This document shows, one piece after another, positions 44,119-52,983 of a DNA stretch of 64,000 nt (position 1 is its first letter; every line of letters starts with the position of its first letter). A program made the position numbers and the translations under genes. This DNA comes from Verrucomicrobiales bacterium (GTDB taxonomy: Bacteria > Verrucomicrobiota > Verrucomicrobiia > Verrucomicrobiales > DEV007). The notes under the pieces are model-generated. The model did not search any database and had not been told where the DNA came from. It saw nothing but the letters and a program-made list of their open reading frames with translations. Location of the stretch: positions 1-64,000 of the forward strand of contig JARGNI010000025.1 of the NCBI GenBank assembly GCA_029213195.1, in the 5' to 3' direction.

Positions 44119-45009
44119 CTAACGTCGGAGAGAGCGCGATTCGATCGCGTAGCCTGCCGCGGTGATCGAAACGGCCTGAGTGTCGACGATGGAGATTTTT
44201 CCATTTTCCAGCGTTTCCAGCAGGGCCACCTCATGCAGGCGGATCAGTCCGGACACCGGGTCGATTTCCAATTGTCCGGCTTGCGCCGCGGTCACAGGGA
44301 AGTCGGGTTTCGATTTCGATGAAAACGACGCATTCTCCGCCGTCAAGAAGGCCGTGTTGGCTTCACTGGGATCCGTCCGCAGGCGGATCTCTTCGGCAGA
44401 GATGAGAAACGAACGATATCGCAATCGCACATTTCCGGAGTAGACGAGATGCTGGGATTCCTGGGAGACGGAATCCGAATCGATTTCGATTCGTTCTTCT
44501 CGGGACACGGAATCCTCCGAAGCAAGCATGACGGGTATGGGATAGGTCCATTCGGCGTCGAGGGTGGCTGCCTTCGCACCCTCGGGAATCGGTGAGAGCG
44601 AACCTGGAGAGGCAACGATGACATCGACTTCGCCGCGATAGCGAGTGCCAGGTCGCGTGGTCCGTGAGGCCGCAGCTGCCGAGTCGGACGTCTTGGCTTC
44701 GTCCGGAGTGAACCTCACTGAAAACTGAATCTCCGAGTGAGCCCGCTCAGAACTGCGGTAAGGAAAAGAACTGAGGACGCCGATGAGAAGGAGGAGAAGA
44801 GCCGCCACCGAGCCCACCCCAACCGTCCAGGTGCGCCAGTTCAAGCTAGGGGGTGGGGTTGGGACAATCGTCTTTCGCTCCACGGTGGCCATCAAAATGG
44901 AATCGACGAGTTCGGTATCGGCCCCTTTACCGTTTCTCGCGAATTCCTGCAGAGCACTGTGAACCAGGGCCTCGTCGGGAGAGATGTCGGAGGAAGAATT
45001 TGATTTCAT
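44119..45009 (-). CDS. Membrane protein with LptA/OstA-like domain, candidate anti-sigma factor
   Basis: A cytoplasmic N-terminus (1-58), one membrane helix (about 60-81) and a periplasmic region of 296 residues in total. The C-terminal part (about 175-296) has the OstA/LptA pattern: ERIEIDSDS, LVYSGNVRLRYRSFLISAEEIRL, TAENASF, QAGQLEIDPVSGLIRL and the late GKISIVDTQAV segment. Such domains carry LPS in the Lpt machine. It overlaps the upstream ECF sigma gene by 4 bp (ATGA), the usual arrangement for an anti-sigma factor. It could sense lipid or LPS transport state. No zinc-finger anti-sigma motif is seen. Confidence 0.75.
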   Translation of the reverse strand: MKSNSSSDISPDEALVHSALQEFARNGKGADTELVDSILMATVERKTIVPTPPPSLNWRTWTVGVGSVAALLLLLIGVLSSFPYRSSERAHSEIQFSVRFTPDEAKTSDSAAAASRTTRPGTRYRGEVDVIVASPGSLSPIPEGAKAATLDAEWTYPIPVMLASEDSVSREERIEIDSDSVSQESQHLVYSGNVRLRYRSFLISAEEIRLRTDPSEANTAFLTAENASFSSKSKPDFPVTAAQAGQLEIDPVSGLIRLHEVALLETLENGKISIVDTQAVSITAAGYAIESRSLRR

Positions 45010-45590
45010 GATTCGTGAGATGGGTAAACGGAGGGCCCCGATTTATGTTCGAGGCATTGCTTGAGAGACTCGCGTGCTCTTTGAAGACGTTTGCGGATCG
45101 CAGCAGGTCCCAACCCGAGTTTTGCAGAAGCCTCTTCGCTGGTGCAGCCTTCGAAATACGTCACTTCAATCACCTCCCGCAATCCTTCGGGAAGTCTGCG
45201 GAGGCAGTCCTCCAAAGCGGCAAAGAGATCACTGGATCCTTCGACCCGGGCGGTTTGCCAGGCTGCGATATCGGAATCGATCTGCGCGATTTGGGTGTCG
45301 GTGAGAGTGTATCTCTTGTTCTTTCGCAGCCACTCCCGCCACTTGTTTCGAACGATGCCTCGCATCCAGGTCGCAAAATCACGGGTGACGTCGAATGTCC
45401 TGACCTTGTCGTAGGCGATGATGAAGGCATCCTGTACAATGTCGCGAGCGGTCGCCTCGTCTTGGGTCAGCGATTGCGCATACACCACCAGCTCCCGGTG
45501 ATGCAGACGCACCAGTTCGCTGAAGTCCTGATCCGTTGTTGGATCAAGTTCACGTTTCTGGGAAGGATTACTGATAGCGACAATCTGCAT
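45006..45590 (-). CDS. ECF-type RNA polymerase sigma factor
   Basis: An ECF sigma factor of 194 residues. Region 2 includes FSELVRLHHRELVVYAQSLT, the core-binding TARDIVQDAFIIAYDKV and the promoter-melting DFATWMRGIVRNKWREWLRK. Region 4 is LPEGLREVIEVTYFEGCTSEEASAKLGLGPAAIRKRLQRARESL with its helix-turn-helix. It overlaps the downstream LptA-like membrane protein by 4 bp, which suggests the membrane protein is its regulator. Confidence 0.93.
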   Translation of the reverse strand: MQIVAISNPSQKRELDPTTDQDFSELVRLHHRELVVYAQSLTQDEATARDIVQDAFIIAYDKVRTFDVTRDFATWMRGIVRNKWREWLRKNKRYTLTDTQIAQIDSDIAAWQTARVEGSSDLFAALEDCLRRLPEGLREVIEVTYFEGCTSEEASAKLGLGPAAIRKRLQRARESLKQCLEHKSGPSVYPSHES

Positions 45591-45824
45591 CGAACACTAC
45601 CTATTGACCAGTGATTCCGAAATTGTGACCAGACTTTGACCTCTTTTCTCAGTGGATAAGTTGAGCTAATCCTAAAAAGAGGGATTTGGGGAGAGGGGAG
45701 AGAAATGATCGGGTCGGCCGTGTCTTGCCATTAGAGAAATTAATACACGCGATTTCGATGGATTTTCCTTTTGCCTCGCATTTCGCCTTCTTCTACACTT
45801 GGTGGTACAGCTCTCGAGTTCTCT

Positions 45825-48119
45825 ATGAAATTCTTCTCCCGCGTAATTCTCGCGACCACTCTTTTCGGGGCGACTGCCATGGCGCAGGACGCCGATATCC
45901 ACAAAGGAAACTGGCTTTCCTGGCGAGGACCTCTCCAGACGGGAGTCAGCTTGGAAACATACGAGAAATTCGCTTTTCAAGAGGAGCCGGTTTGGACGGA
46001 CGCGATTTCCGGTCAGGGTGTGCCGGTGATTTTCAACGGGAGGATCTATTCCTGGGGATATCGTGGAACGGGACCGGACCTGGAAGAGGTCGTCCAGGCG
46101 CGTGACGAAAAGACTGGAGATATCATTTGGGAGCGTGCGACCCACGACTTTCTTTCGGACACGATTTACAATCGCTACTCCATCGGTGCAGTCGCAGTCG
46201 ATCCCGAAACCGAGAATGTGATCGTTGCCACCACCTACGGATTGGTCACCTGCTACTCGAAAGACGGCGACCAGATCTGGCAGGTATCGATGATGGAGCG
46301 CTTCGGTCGACTCACCTTTCCGAACGGACGCGCGGGTGCTCCCATCATCGACGGAGACATCTGCATCATTCGCGGGGTTACCAGTTATTGGGGCGCCGAT
46401 GGCCCAGCGAGAGACCGCTTTTTCGGATTCGACAAGAAGACGGGCGAGCTGCTCTGGTCTTCTACCCCCGGAGTAGGGCCTCCCTACCTGAAGGATACTT
46501 CCATGGCGACCCCTTACCTCGACACGAGGGACGGGAAGCGTGTCTTCTATGTGGCGACCGGTTGTGGAAACATTGCCTGTGTCAATGTTATGGATGGAAC
46601 ACCGCTCTGGCGTTTCCAACTTTCCAAGGGTGGGATCAACAGTTCGCCAGTGCTCTACAAGGACTCCATCATCGCGATTCACGGAAAGGAAAATCTCGAT
46701 ACCACAGAGATGGGGCGGATGATCCGTCTCGATATCCCGGATGATCTTGACAACACTGGTGGCGAAATCGACCCAGCGCAAAAGGGTGCTCCGCGCATCA
46801 GCCAGGATCATGAGATGTGGAGAACGACCCTCGAGATGTTCACCAGCTCTCCTCTTCTTCATGATGGGAAAGTTTACCAGATGGTGAAAACCGGTTCCCT
46901 CTTCTGTGTCGATGCCGAGACCGGGGAAATTCTCTGGGAGGAGAAACTCGCGAACTCGCAGCTTCATGCTTCGCCCGTCCTTGTGGATGGACGCCTTCTC
47001 ATTTCCACCTTTCCGGGGGACTTTTACGTGATCAACGTCACTGGGGAAAAACCCGTCATCGAGCACAAACTGGCCCTCGAAGGCAACGGCATTGGATCTC
47101 CCTCCGTCTGCAATGGTCGCATTTATGTCCACACCACCGAGAAGCTCTATGCCTTTCAGGCAGCCGAAGGAGCTATCGAATACGCGGCAGCCCCTGAGGT
47201 TGCGATGCCGGAAGCTGGTGAGGCGGTGAAGGTTCTCCCGGTTCCGAGTGACGTGCTTCTTCGCTCTGGCGAAAGCGCGACAGTCAAGCTTCGCACGCTT
47301 GACGCAAACGGGGTCCCCGTCGGCACGGTCGAGTCGGCGGGCTGGGCGACATTCATTCCGCCAACGGCTCGGGTCAAAGCGACCATGGACGCGTCCTTCG
47401 AAGGAAACACCATCAGTGCGGGCGACGACGCGGAACTCTCTGCTGGTGCGTGGAAAGCCACCTCCGGAGACCTCAGCGGGATTCTTCGAGGACGAGTCAT
47501 TTCCGACCTGCCTTACAAAGAGGATTTCGAGGCATTTGAACTGGCAGCCAAGCCGGGAGGTTCGGTTTCCGGGCGAGAGTTCGACTTTCCTCCGTTGCCC
47601 TGGATCGGTGCCCGTCTCAAGTGGGAAGTCATTGAGAACGAGGGGAACAAAGTCCTCTCGAAGACTCTCGACCGTGTTCTCTTCCAGCGATCGCTTTCTT
47701 TCATTGGTGATCCCGACCTCTCCAACTACACGATGCAGGCGGATGTGATGACGGATGGAAATCGCCGAATCAAATCCGTGATCGGATTGATCAATCAGCG
47801 TTACATCATCTCTCTGGTGGGCAACGCCAATATTCTCGAAGTCAGTTCCAACCACGAGCGGGTCAAAGAGTCCGTGCCTTTCCCCATCTCTGCAAACAAG
47901 TGGTATACCCTCAAGACTCGCGTCGACATCGGCGAAGATGGCACGGGAACCATTCGCGGAAAAGCCTGGGTCAAAGGCGAACCTGAACCGGAAGCCTGGA
48001 CCATCGAGGTCGAGCACAAGAATGCTCACCAGAAAGGCGCTCCTGGAATCTTCGGGTTTGCCCCGCAGAGCCAGAAAACCGTATTCATCGACAATATCAA
48101 CATCACCCCGAACGAGTAG
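45825..48119 (+). CDS. Secreted PQQ-like beta-propeller protein with C-terminal domain
   Basis: A signal peptide (about 1-18, ending AMAQ) precedes a beta-propeller of PQQ-binding-like repeats, visible as EKTGDIIWER, DKKTGELLWS, MDGTPLWRF and DAETGEILWEEKL. The region after about residue 450 is a different domain, ending in a concanavalin-like segment (residues about 620-764, GFAPQSQKTVFIDNINIT). The adjacent gene encodes a related propeller. Such PVC proteins are mostly uncharacterised. The ATG at 45825 begins the signal peptide; the frame is open upstream to 45771. Confidence 0.85.
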   Translation: MKFFSRVILATTLFGATAMAQDADIHKGNWLSWRGPLQTGVSLETYEKFAFQEEPVWTDAISGQGVPVIFNGRIYSWGYRGTGPDLEEVVQARDEKTGDIIWERATHDFLSDTIYNRYSIGAVAVDPETENVIVATTYGLVTCYSKDGDQIWQVSMMERFGRLTFPNGRAGAPIIDGDICIIRGVTSYWGADGPARDRFFGFDKKTGELLWSSTPGVGPPYLKDTSMATPYLDTRDGKRVFYVATGCGNIACVNVMDGTPLWRFQLSKGGINSSPVLYKDSIIAIHGKENLDTTEMGRMIRLDIPDDLDNTGGEIDPAQKGAPRISQDHEMWRTTLEMFTSSPLLHDGKVYQMVKTGSLFCVDAETGEILWEEKLANSQLHASPVLVDGRLLISTFPGDFYVINVTGEKPVIEHKLALEGNGIGSPSVCNGRIYVHTTEKLYAFQAAEGAIEYAAAPEVAMPEAGEAVKVLPVPSDVLLRSGESATVKLRTLDANGVPVGTVESAGWATFIPPTARVKATMDASFEGNTISAGDDAELSAGAWKATSGDLSGILRGRVISDLPYKEDFEAFELAAKPGGSVSGREFDFPPLPWIGARLKWEVIENEGNKVLSKTLDRVLFQRSLSFIGDPDLSNYTMQADVMTDGNRRIKSVIGLINQRYIISLVGNANILEVSSNHERVKESVPFPISANKWYTLKTRVDIGEDGTGTIRGKAWVKGEPEPEAWTIEVEHKNAHQKGAPGIFGFAPQSQKTVFIDNINITPNE

Positions 48120-48173
48120 GATTCGAGATATCGATTCACTCTTCCCATCCCTGATCTCCCAACGAAAGAAACC

Positions 48174-49787
48174 ATGAAAATCATGCTCGAATCCATCCGG
48201 CCTGCGCTCTTTGGCGCGGCCCTACTTATCGGAATGCCGCTGGCTCAAGCCGACGAATCTGCACCGGGCGGCGGTGAATGGCCTCAGTGGGGTCGTGACG
48301 CCAGCAACAACATGATGTCACCGGCTAAGGGTCTCCCGATTGACTTCACCTCCGGTGAGTTCAATGACGAAGGCAAAGTGGACGGTGCCAAGCACCTGAA
48401 GTGGGTCGCCGAAATGGGCTCTCAGGCTTATGGAACCGCAACGGTCAAGGACGGCCGTGTCTTTATCGGGACAAACAACGAGAAACCTCGGCTCGATGGT
48501 GTGACCGGTGACAAGGGAATCATCATGTGCTTCGACGAGAAGTCTGGTGAGCTCCTCTGGCAGTTTTCGATTCCCAAGCTCGAAGCGGGGAAAGTCTCGG
48601 ACTGGGAGTTCCTCGGAGTTTGTTCTTCCGTCGTCGTGGATGGAAAGTATGGGTATGTGATCACGAACCGTGGCGAGGTGATCTGTCTCGATGTCTATGG
48701 GATGAGCGACGGAAACGACGGCCCTTTCCAAGACGAGGCAAAGTATCAGAACGGCGGTCTGGAGAAACTCGCGGGGGCTGAGCCTGCTGAGCTTTCCGAC
48801 AAGACCGCGGACATCGTCTGGGGATACGACATGCGAAGTGAGCTGGGAGTTTTTCCTCACAACATCACCTCGAGCTCGGTCGTCATTTCCGACAAGTATG
48901 TCTATGCCAGTACCTCCAACGGAGTGGACTGGTCGCACATCAATGTGCCGGCACCCTACAGTCCCTGCATTGTCGCTCTCGACAAGGAGACCGGCGAACT
49001 GGTGGCGGAAGAGGCCAGTGGGATCGGTGAGAACATCATGCACTGCAACTGGTCTTCTCCGGCTTTTGCGAAGGATCTCGCCGGAAATCCAACCCTGGTG
49101 TTCGGTGCCGGAGACGGATTCACCTACGGATTTCATGGTGACCAGTTCGTCGAGGAAGAAGATGGAGGCGAGACTTTCAATCTCTTCAAGGAGCTCTGGA
49201 AGGTAGACTGCTGTCCGAAGGAATATCGCTTCGACGAAGCCGGTGAGCCCATCAAGTATGCGACTTACCCTGGCCCGTCCGAGATCATTTCTTCTCCCGT
49301 GGTCCACAATGGCAAGGTTTACGCAGCGATTGGACAGGATCCCGAGCACGGCGAGGGCGTCGGAGCGGTGACCTGCATCGATCCAAGCAAGGGAAGCGGT
49401 GAAGAGGCCATCGTCTGGCAGTTCAAGGGAATCGGACGGACCATTTCCACGCCATCCGTAGCCGACGGGTTCGTCTACATCGCTGACTACTCGGGGCGTC
49501 TCTTCTGCCTCGATGCCGAGACCGGTGAGAAGTATTGGGAGCACGATACCCTCTCTCACATCTGGGGATCCACCCTCGTCGTGGATGGCAAGGTCCTCCT
49601 TGGGAACGAGGATGGCGAGTTGGTCATCCTCAAGGCCGGCAAGGAATACGAGGAACTCAACGTGGTTGGCTATCCTGCCCCCATCTACGCAACCCCGATC
49701 GTCGCGAACAGCACGCTTTACGTCATGACCCAGACTCACCTTTACGCCTACGAGATGGGTGGTGATTCGGTCGCTGCGGCAGAGTGA
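48174..49787 (+). CDS. Secreted PQQ-like beta-propeller protein
   Basis: A signal peptide (about 1-26, ending AQA) is followed by a propeller of 537 residues with repeats such as DEKSGELLWQFSIP, DKETGELVAEEAS, DAETGEKYWEHDTL and VIVWQFKGIG-like segments. The start GGGEWPQWGRDASNNMMSP is common in this family. A vicinal Cys pair occurs in KVDCCPKEYRF; whether it corresponds to the Cys-Cys of PQQ alcohol dehydrogenases cannot be judged. It lies 54 bp after a related propeller gene. Role uncertain: dehydrogenase or binding protein. Confidence 0.85.
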   Translation: MKIMLESIRPALFGAALLIGMPLAQADESAPGGGEWPQWGRDASNNMMSPAKGLPIDFTSGEFNDEGKVDGAKHLKWVAEMGSQAYGTATVKDGRVFIGTNNEKPRLDGVTGDKGIIMCFDEKSGELLWQFSIPKLEAGKVSDWEFLGVCSSVVVDGKYGYVITNRGEVICLDVYGMSDGNDGPFQDEAKYQNGGLEKLAGAEPAELSDKTADIVWGYDMRSELGVFPHNITSSSVVISDKYVYASTSNGVDWSHINVPAPYSPCIVALDKETGELVAEEASGIGENIMHCNWSSPAFAKDLAGNPTLVFGAGDGFTYGFHGDQFVEEEDGGETFNLFKELWKVDCCPKEYRFDEAGEPIKYATYPGPSEIISSPVVHNGKVYAAIGQDPEHGEGVGAVTCIDPSKGSGEEAIVWQFKGIGRTISTPSVADGFVYIADYSGRLFCLDAETGEKYWEHDTLSHIWGSTLVVDGKVLLGNEDGELVILKAGKEYEELNVVGYPAPIYATPIVANSTLYVMTQTHLYAYEMGGDSVAAAE

Positions 49788-49822
49788 TTTCCGAGTGGTG
49801 GTGTCCCTCGATCCCGATTGTC

Positions 49823-50038
49823 ATGAAAACCGCTGTCATTGTCATCGCATTCATCATCCTGGCTGTACTGCACCAGGACACATGGAACTGGGATAAGGCC
49901 GAACTCGTGTTCGGATTTATCCCGGTCGGACTGGGATACCACGCTGTCTATTCGATCGTCGCGGCTCTATTCTGGGCCGCTGTAGTCAAATTCGCCTGGC
50001 CGACTCGCCTCGAGGAGTGGGCCGATGGAGCGGATTGA
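49823..50038 (+). CDS. DUF3311 small membrane protein
   Basis: A 71-residue membrane protein with two helices (about 3-20 and 28-55), fitting the DUF3311 family, small proteins found next to sodium/solute symporters. The LHQDTWNWDKAELVFGFIPVGLGYHA segment is typical. The ATG at 49823 was chosen; the longer frame from 49784 overlaps the propeller stop. The symporter gene begins 135 bp downstream. Confidence 0.8.
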   Translation: MKTAVIVIAFIILAVLHQDTWNWDKAELVFGFIPVGLGYHAVYSIVAALFWAAVVKFAWPTRLEEWADGAD

Positions 50039-50173
50039 TTTTCCGGGCCGATTCTGTTTGGAATCGGCCCAGTCATCCAGGATCCGGGCACACTCTTTTC
50101 AGTGGGCTCGGCTCGGCTGGTGACCTCCGCTTGTTGAAACGTTTTTGTGTCTGTAATCCAACCCCCTTCGCTG

Positions 50174-51835
50174 ATGAACCCCACCTTCGCTGCGGCCGAG
50201 GCCGCGCCCGCTGTCTCGACGGCACCGCTCATCGTGATTGCCTGTTACCTCGGGCTGCTGCTTTCGCTTGCTTTGTTTTCCGGCAGGCTCTTTCGCGGAA
50301 CGTCCCAGGACTTTTTCGTGGCGAGCCACTCGATCGGGCCCTTCATGTTGCTGATGTCTGTCTTCGGAACGACGATGACAGCCTTTGCTCTGGTCGGTTC
50401 GACGGGTAAGGCCTTTCAGAAAGGGGTAGGGACCTACGGTCTCATGGCCTCCTCGTCCGGTCTCATTCATGCCGCATGCTTCTTCTTGATCGGGATCAAA
50501 GTCTGGTCGATCGCGAAAAAGCATGGGTATGTGACCCAGATCCAGTTTTTCAGAAATCGATTTGAGTCGAACGGGCTGGGGTATCTGCTGTTTCCCTGTT
50601 TGGTTCTTCTCGTCATTCCCTATCTCCTCATCGGGGTGATCGGGTCCTATCGAGTCATGGGGCCGGCGACTGCAGGAATGTTCCCGGAGTTGTTTCCTGC
50701 AGAAGGACAACTCAACGGATCCCTGCCTCCCTGGCTCATCGGCATCGTCATCTGTGGTGTGGTCCTGACCTATATTTTCGCCGGGGGCTCCCGCGCTGCG
50801 GCCTGGGCCAATACTTTCCAGACCCTGGTGTTCATGGCGATGGGAGTTCTCGCCTTCTATCTCATATCCAAGGCACTCGGTGGTGTTGCTGCCGCCTCGG
50901 AGCAGATCTATCCAGGCCACCTCGTTCGAACCCCAGGAGAACTGGAGGTCGCGGCAAGCTCAGGAACCTTTCAACGCGAGATCGGGATTCCGTCGATCCA
51001 GTTCCTGACCTACATGTTTATTCCTCTCTCCGTGGGGATGTTCCCGCATTTGTTTCAGCATTGGCTCACCGCGAAGAGCGCCAAGAGTTTCCGGCTCACT
51101 GTGATTGCCCACCCGATTTGTATCATGATCGTCTGGGTGCCCTGCGTGTTGATCGGACTCTGGGCGACGGGAATCTTCAACGCTCCTCCTTCTGATGCCT
51201 GGCCACAGCCGGTCATCAACATCATGGGCAGCACAGACAACTCGGGGGTCGGAAAGGTTCTCTCGGTCATGGTCAAGTTTCTTATCGAGAACCCCTTGAT
51301 TGCCGGCATGGTCACTGCTGGCATTCTCGCAGCGATCATGTCCTCGTTGGATTCGCAGTTCCTCTGCCTGGGGACCATCTTTACGAACGATATCGTCCTT
51401 CACAATAAACCCGAAGGGAAGTACACGGACAAGCAGGTGGTGTTCATCGCTCGGTCTTTCATTGTTGCGATTGTTCTCCTGACCTACATCCTTTCTTTGG
51501 TTCTGAAGGATGTTCAGAATGTGTTCGACCTTGCGATCTGGAGTTTCTCTGGTTTTGCGGCGCTCACCTCTCTCGTCTTTACGGCGCTCTATTGGAAAGG
51601 GGCGACCAAGGCTGGCGCCTATGCTTGTGTCATTACGGTGGCAGTGAGCTGGTTCTACTTCTTCGCCAAAGCAGGATGGGGAGGAGAGTACACCGTTTTT
51701 TCCAGTGCAGAGCGCTCCGACGATGGCATCATGCCTGTCGCGATTTGTTTCGTCCTGGGCCTGATCTCCATGATCGTAGTTTCTCTCATTACGAAGAAAC
51801 CGTCTGAAGATACCATTCGTAAATTTTTTCCCTGA
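50174..51835 (+). CDS. Sodium/solute symporter (SSS family)
   Basis: A Na+-coupled symporter of the SSS (PutP/PanF-like) family with about 13 membrane helices. Visible core segments are ASHSIGPFMLLMSVFGTTMTAFALVGSTGKAF and the TAGILAAIMSSLDSQFLCLGTIFTNDIV segment on the helix with conserved Ser residues at the Na2 site. The DUF3311 partner lies just upstream, as in known pairs. The substrate cannot be told; a carboxylate feeding the downstream reductase cassette is only a possibility. An upstream GTG at 50147 is in frame, but the ATG at 50174 is preferred. Confidence 0.9.
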   Translation: MNPTFAAAEAAPAVSTAPLIVIACYLGLLLSLALFSGRLFRGTSQDFFVASHSIGPFMLLMSVFGTTMTAFALVGSTGKAFQKGVGTYGLMASSSGLIHAACFFLIGIKVWSIAKKHGYVTQIQFFRNRFESNGLGYLLFPCLVLLVIPYLLIGVIGSYRVMGPATAGMFPELFPAEGQLNGSLPPWLIGIVICGVVLTYIFAGGSRAAAWANTFQTLVFMAMGVLAFYLISKALGGVAAASEQIYPGHLVRTPGELEVAASSGTFQREIGIPSIQFLTYMFIPLSVGMFPHLFQHWLTAKSAKSFRLTVIAHPICIMIVWVPCVLIGLWATGIFNAPPSDAWPQPVINIMGSTDNSGVGKVLSVMVKFLIENPLIAGMVTAGILAAIMSSLDSQFLCLGTIFTNDIVLHNKPEGKYTDKQVVFIARSFIVAIVLLTYILSLVLKDVQNVFDLAIWSFSGFAALTSLVFTALYWKGATKAGAYACVITVAVSWFYFFAKAGWGGEYTVFSSAERSDDGIMPVAICFVLGLISMIVVSLITKKPSEDTIRKFFP

Positions 51836-51889
51836 TCTTTGCCGGGAACTCTCTACACCTCTCAAACTTATCCTAACCCTTTCTGACAA

Positions 51890-52954
51890 ATGACCGCTGA
51901 CGAAGCTAGATCCCAACTTGATGAACGTGTCCGCGAAATGATGGCGTGGCACTTCTCCGAAGAAACCGGAACTCCATTCTGGCTCGATTGGAAAAAGGAG
52001 GCCGGGTGGGACCCTCGAGAGGAAGTCAAGAGCATCGACGACATCGTGAAGTTTCCTCACTTCCAGGATGAGTGGCTTCGAGACGAGAAAAACGAGCGCT
52101 TTGTTCCCAATGCCTACAAGGGCCGCCCCTTCAATATCTTCGAAACGGGTGGAACCACCGGACTTCCGAAGCAGCGGGTAGGCTGGGACGACTACAAGCA
52201 TGACTACGAGCAGTTCTCCGATCAGCTCAGTGATGAGTATTTCCCCAAGGGAGGGAACTGGATCATGGTCGGACCGACCGGGCCGCGCCGCTTGCGTCTC
52301 GCCGTCGAGCACCTCGCGAATCATAGGGGAGGAAGCTGTTACCACGTCGATCTCGATCCCCGCTGGGTGAAGCGACTGATTGGGCGCAAGGAACTCGATC
52401 AGGTGGAGCGTTACCAAGCTCACGTCATGGCTCAGGCAGTGGAGATCATCAAGCATCGCGACATCTCCTGCATCTTTACAACTCCTAAGCTTCTCGCATC
52501 GATCGGGGAAAGAATTTCGATTCCGGATCACGGAATCAAAGGGTGCTTCTGCGGAGGCACTTCCATGACTCCCGAGTATGTCCGCTTTCTGCAAGAGGAA
52601 GTCCTCGAGAACAAATCTCTCTTTGTGCCCACCTACGGCAATACCCTAATGGGCTTGGCGGTGTCGCTCCCCGAGGAGCTTCCTCAGAATGACTACAGCG
52701 TGACCTATTTCGCGCCTCAACCGCGTGCCGTTCTTCGGATTGTCGATGCGGAAAATACCGAGATCACAAAAGACTACGGCGAGTATGGGCGTGTTGAGCT
52801 GACGACCCTGACCCACGAGTTTTTCATGCCTCGCTTCCTCGAGCGCGATGAGGCGATCCGTCGTCATCCGCACGAAAAGTATCCTTGGGACGGGGTGGGT
52901 GATGTTCGTCCGTTTGGAGCGCTCACCAAGAAAGTGATCGAAGGAGTCTACTAG
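51890..52954 (+). CDS. LuxE-like AMP-binding acyl-activating enzyme
   Basis: An adenylate-forming enzyme of 354 residues. The nucleotide loop is TGGTTGLPK (86-94), with CFCGGTSMTPEYVRFL and PTYGNTLMG as later family segments and GDVRP near the end. It is short and lacks the usual C-terminal lysine domain, like LuxE acyl-protein synthetases and short phenylacetate-CoA ligase-like proteins. No Cys lies near the C-terminus where LuxE carries its acyl group. It should activate a carboxylic acid. The reductase gene starts 29 bp downstream, so the activated acyl group is probably passed to it. Confidence 0.82.
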   Translation: MTADEARSQLDERVREMMAWHFSEETGTPFWLDWKKEAGWDPREEVKSIDDIVKFPHFQDEWLRDEKNERFVPNAYKGRPFNIFETGGTTGLPKQRVGWDDYKHDYEQFSDQLSDEYFPKGGNWIMVGPTGPRRLRLAVEHLANHRGGSCYHVDLDPRWVKRLIGRKELDQVERYQAHVMAQAVEIIKHRDISCIFTTPKLLASIGERISIPDHGIKGCFCGGTSMTPEYVRFLQEEVLENKSLFVPTYGNTLMGLAVSLPEELPQNDYSVTYFAPQPRAVLRIVDAENTEITKDYGEYGRVELTTLTHEFFMPRFLERDEAIRRHPHEKYPWDGVGDVRPFGALTKKVIEGVY

Positions 52955-52983
52955 TTCGTAAACCCTCCTGAGAAAAAAAGGAA

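Noticed and set aside
45672-48029. Long - strand open frame (785 residues) opposite the PQQ-like propeller
   Set aside because: Antisense shadow of a convincing gene with a signal peptide and propeller repeats.
48318-49739. Long - strand open frame opposite the second propeller
   Set aside because: Antisense shadow, no domain pattern.
50960-52594. Long - strand open frame opposite the symporter and LuxE-like genes
   Set aside because: Highly charged, biased composition and spans two real genes.
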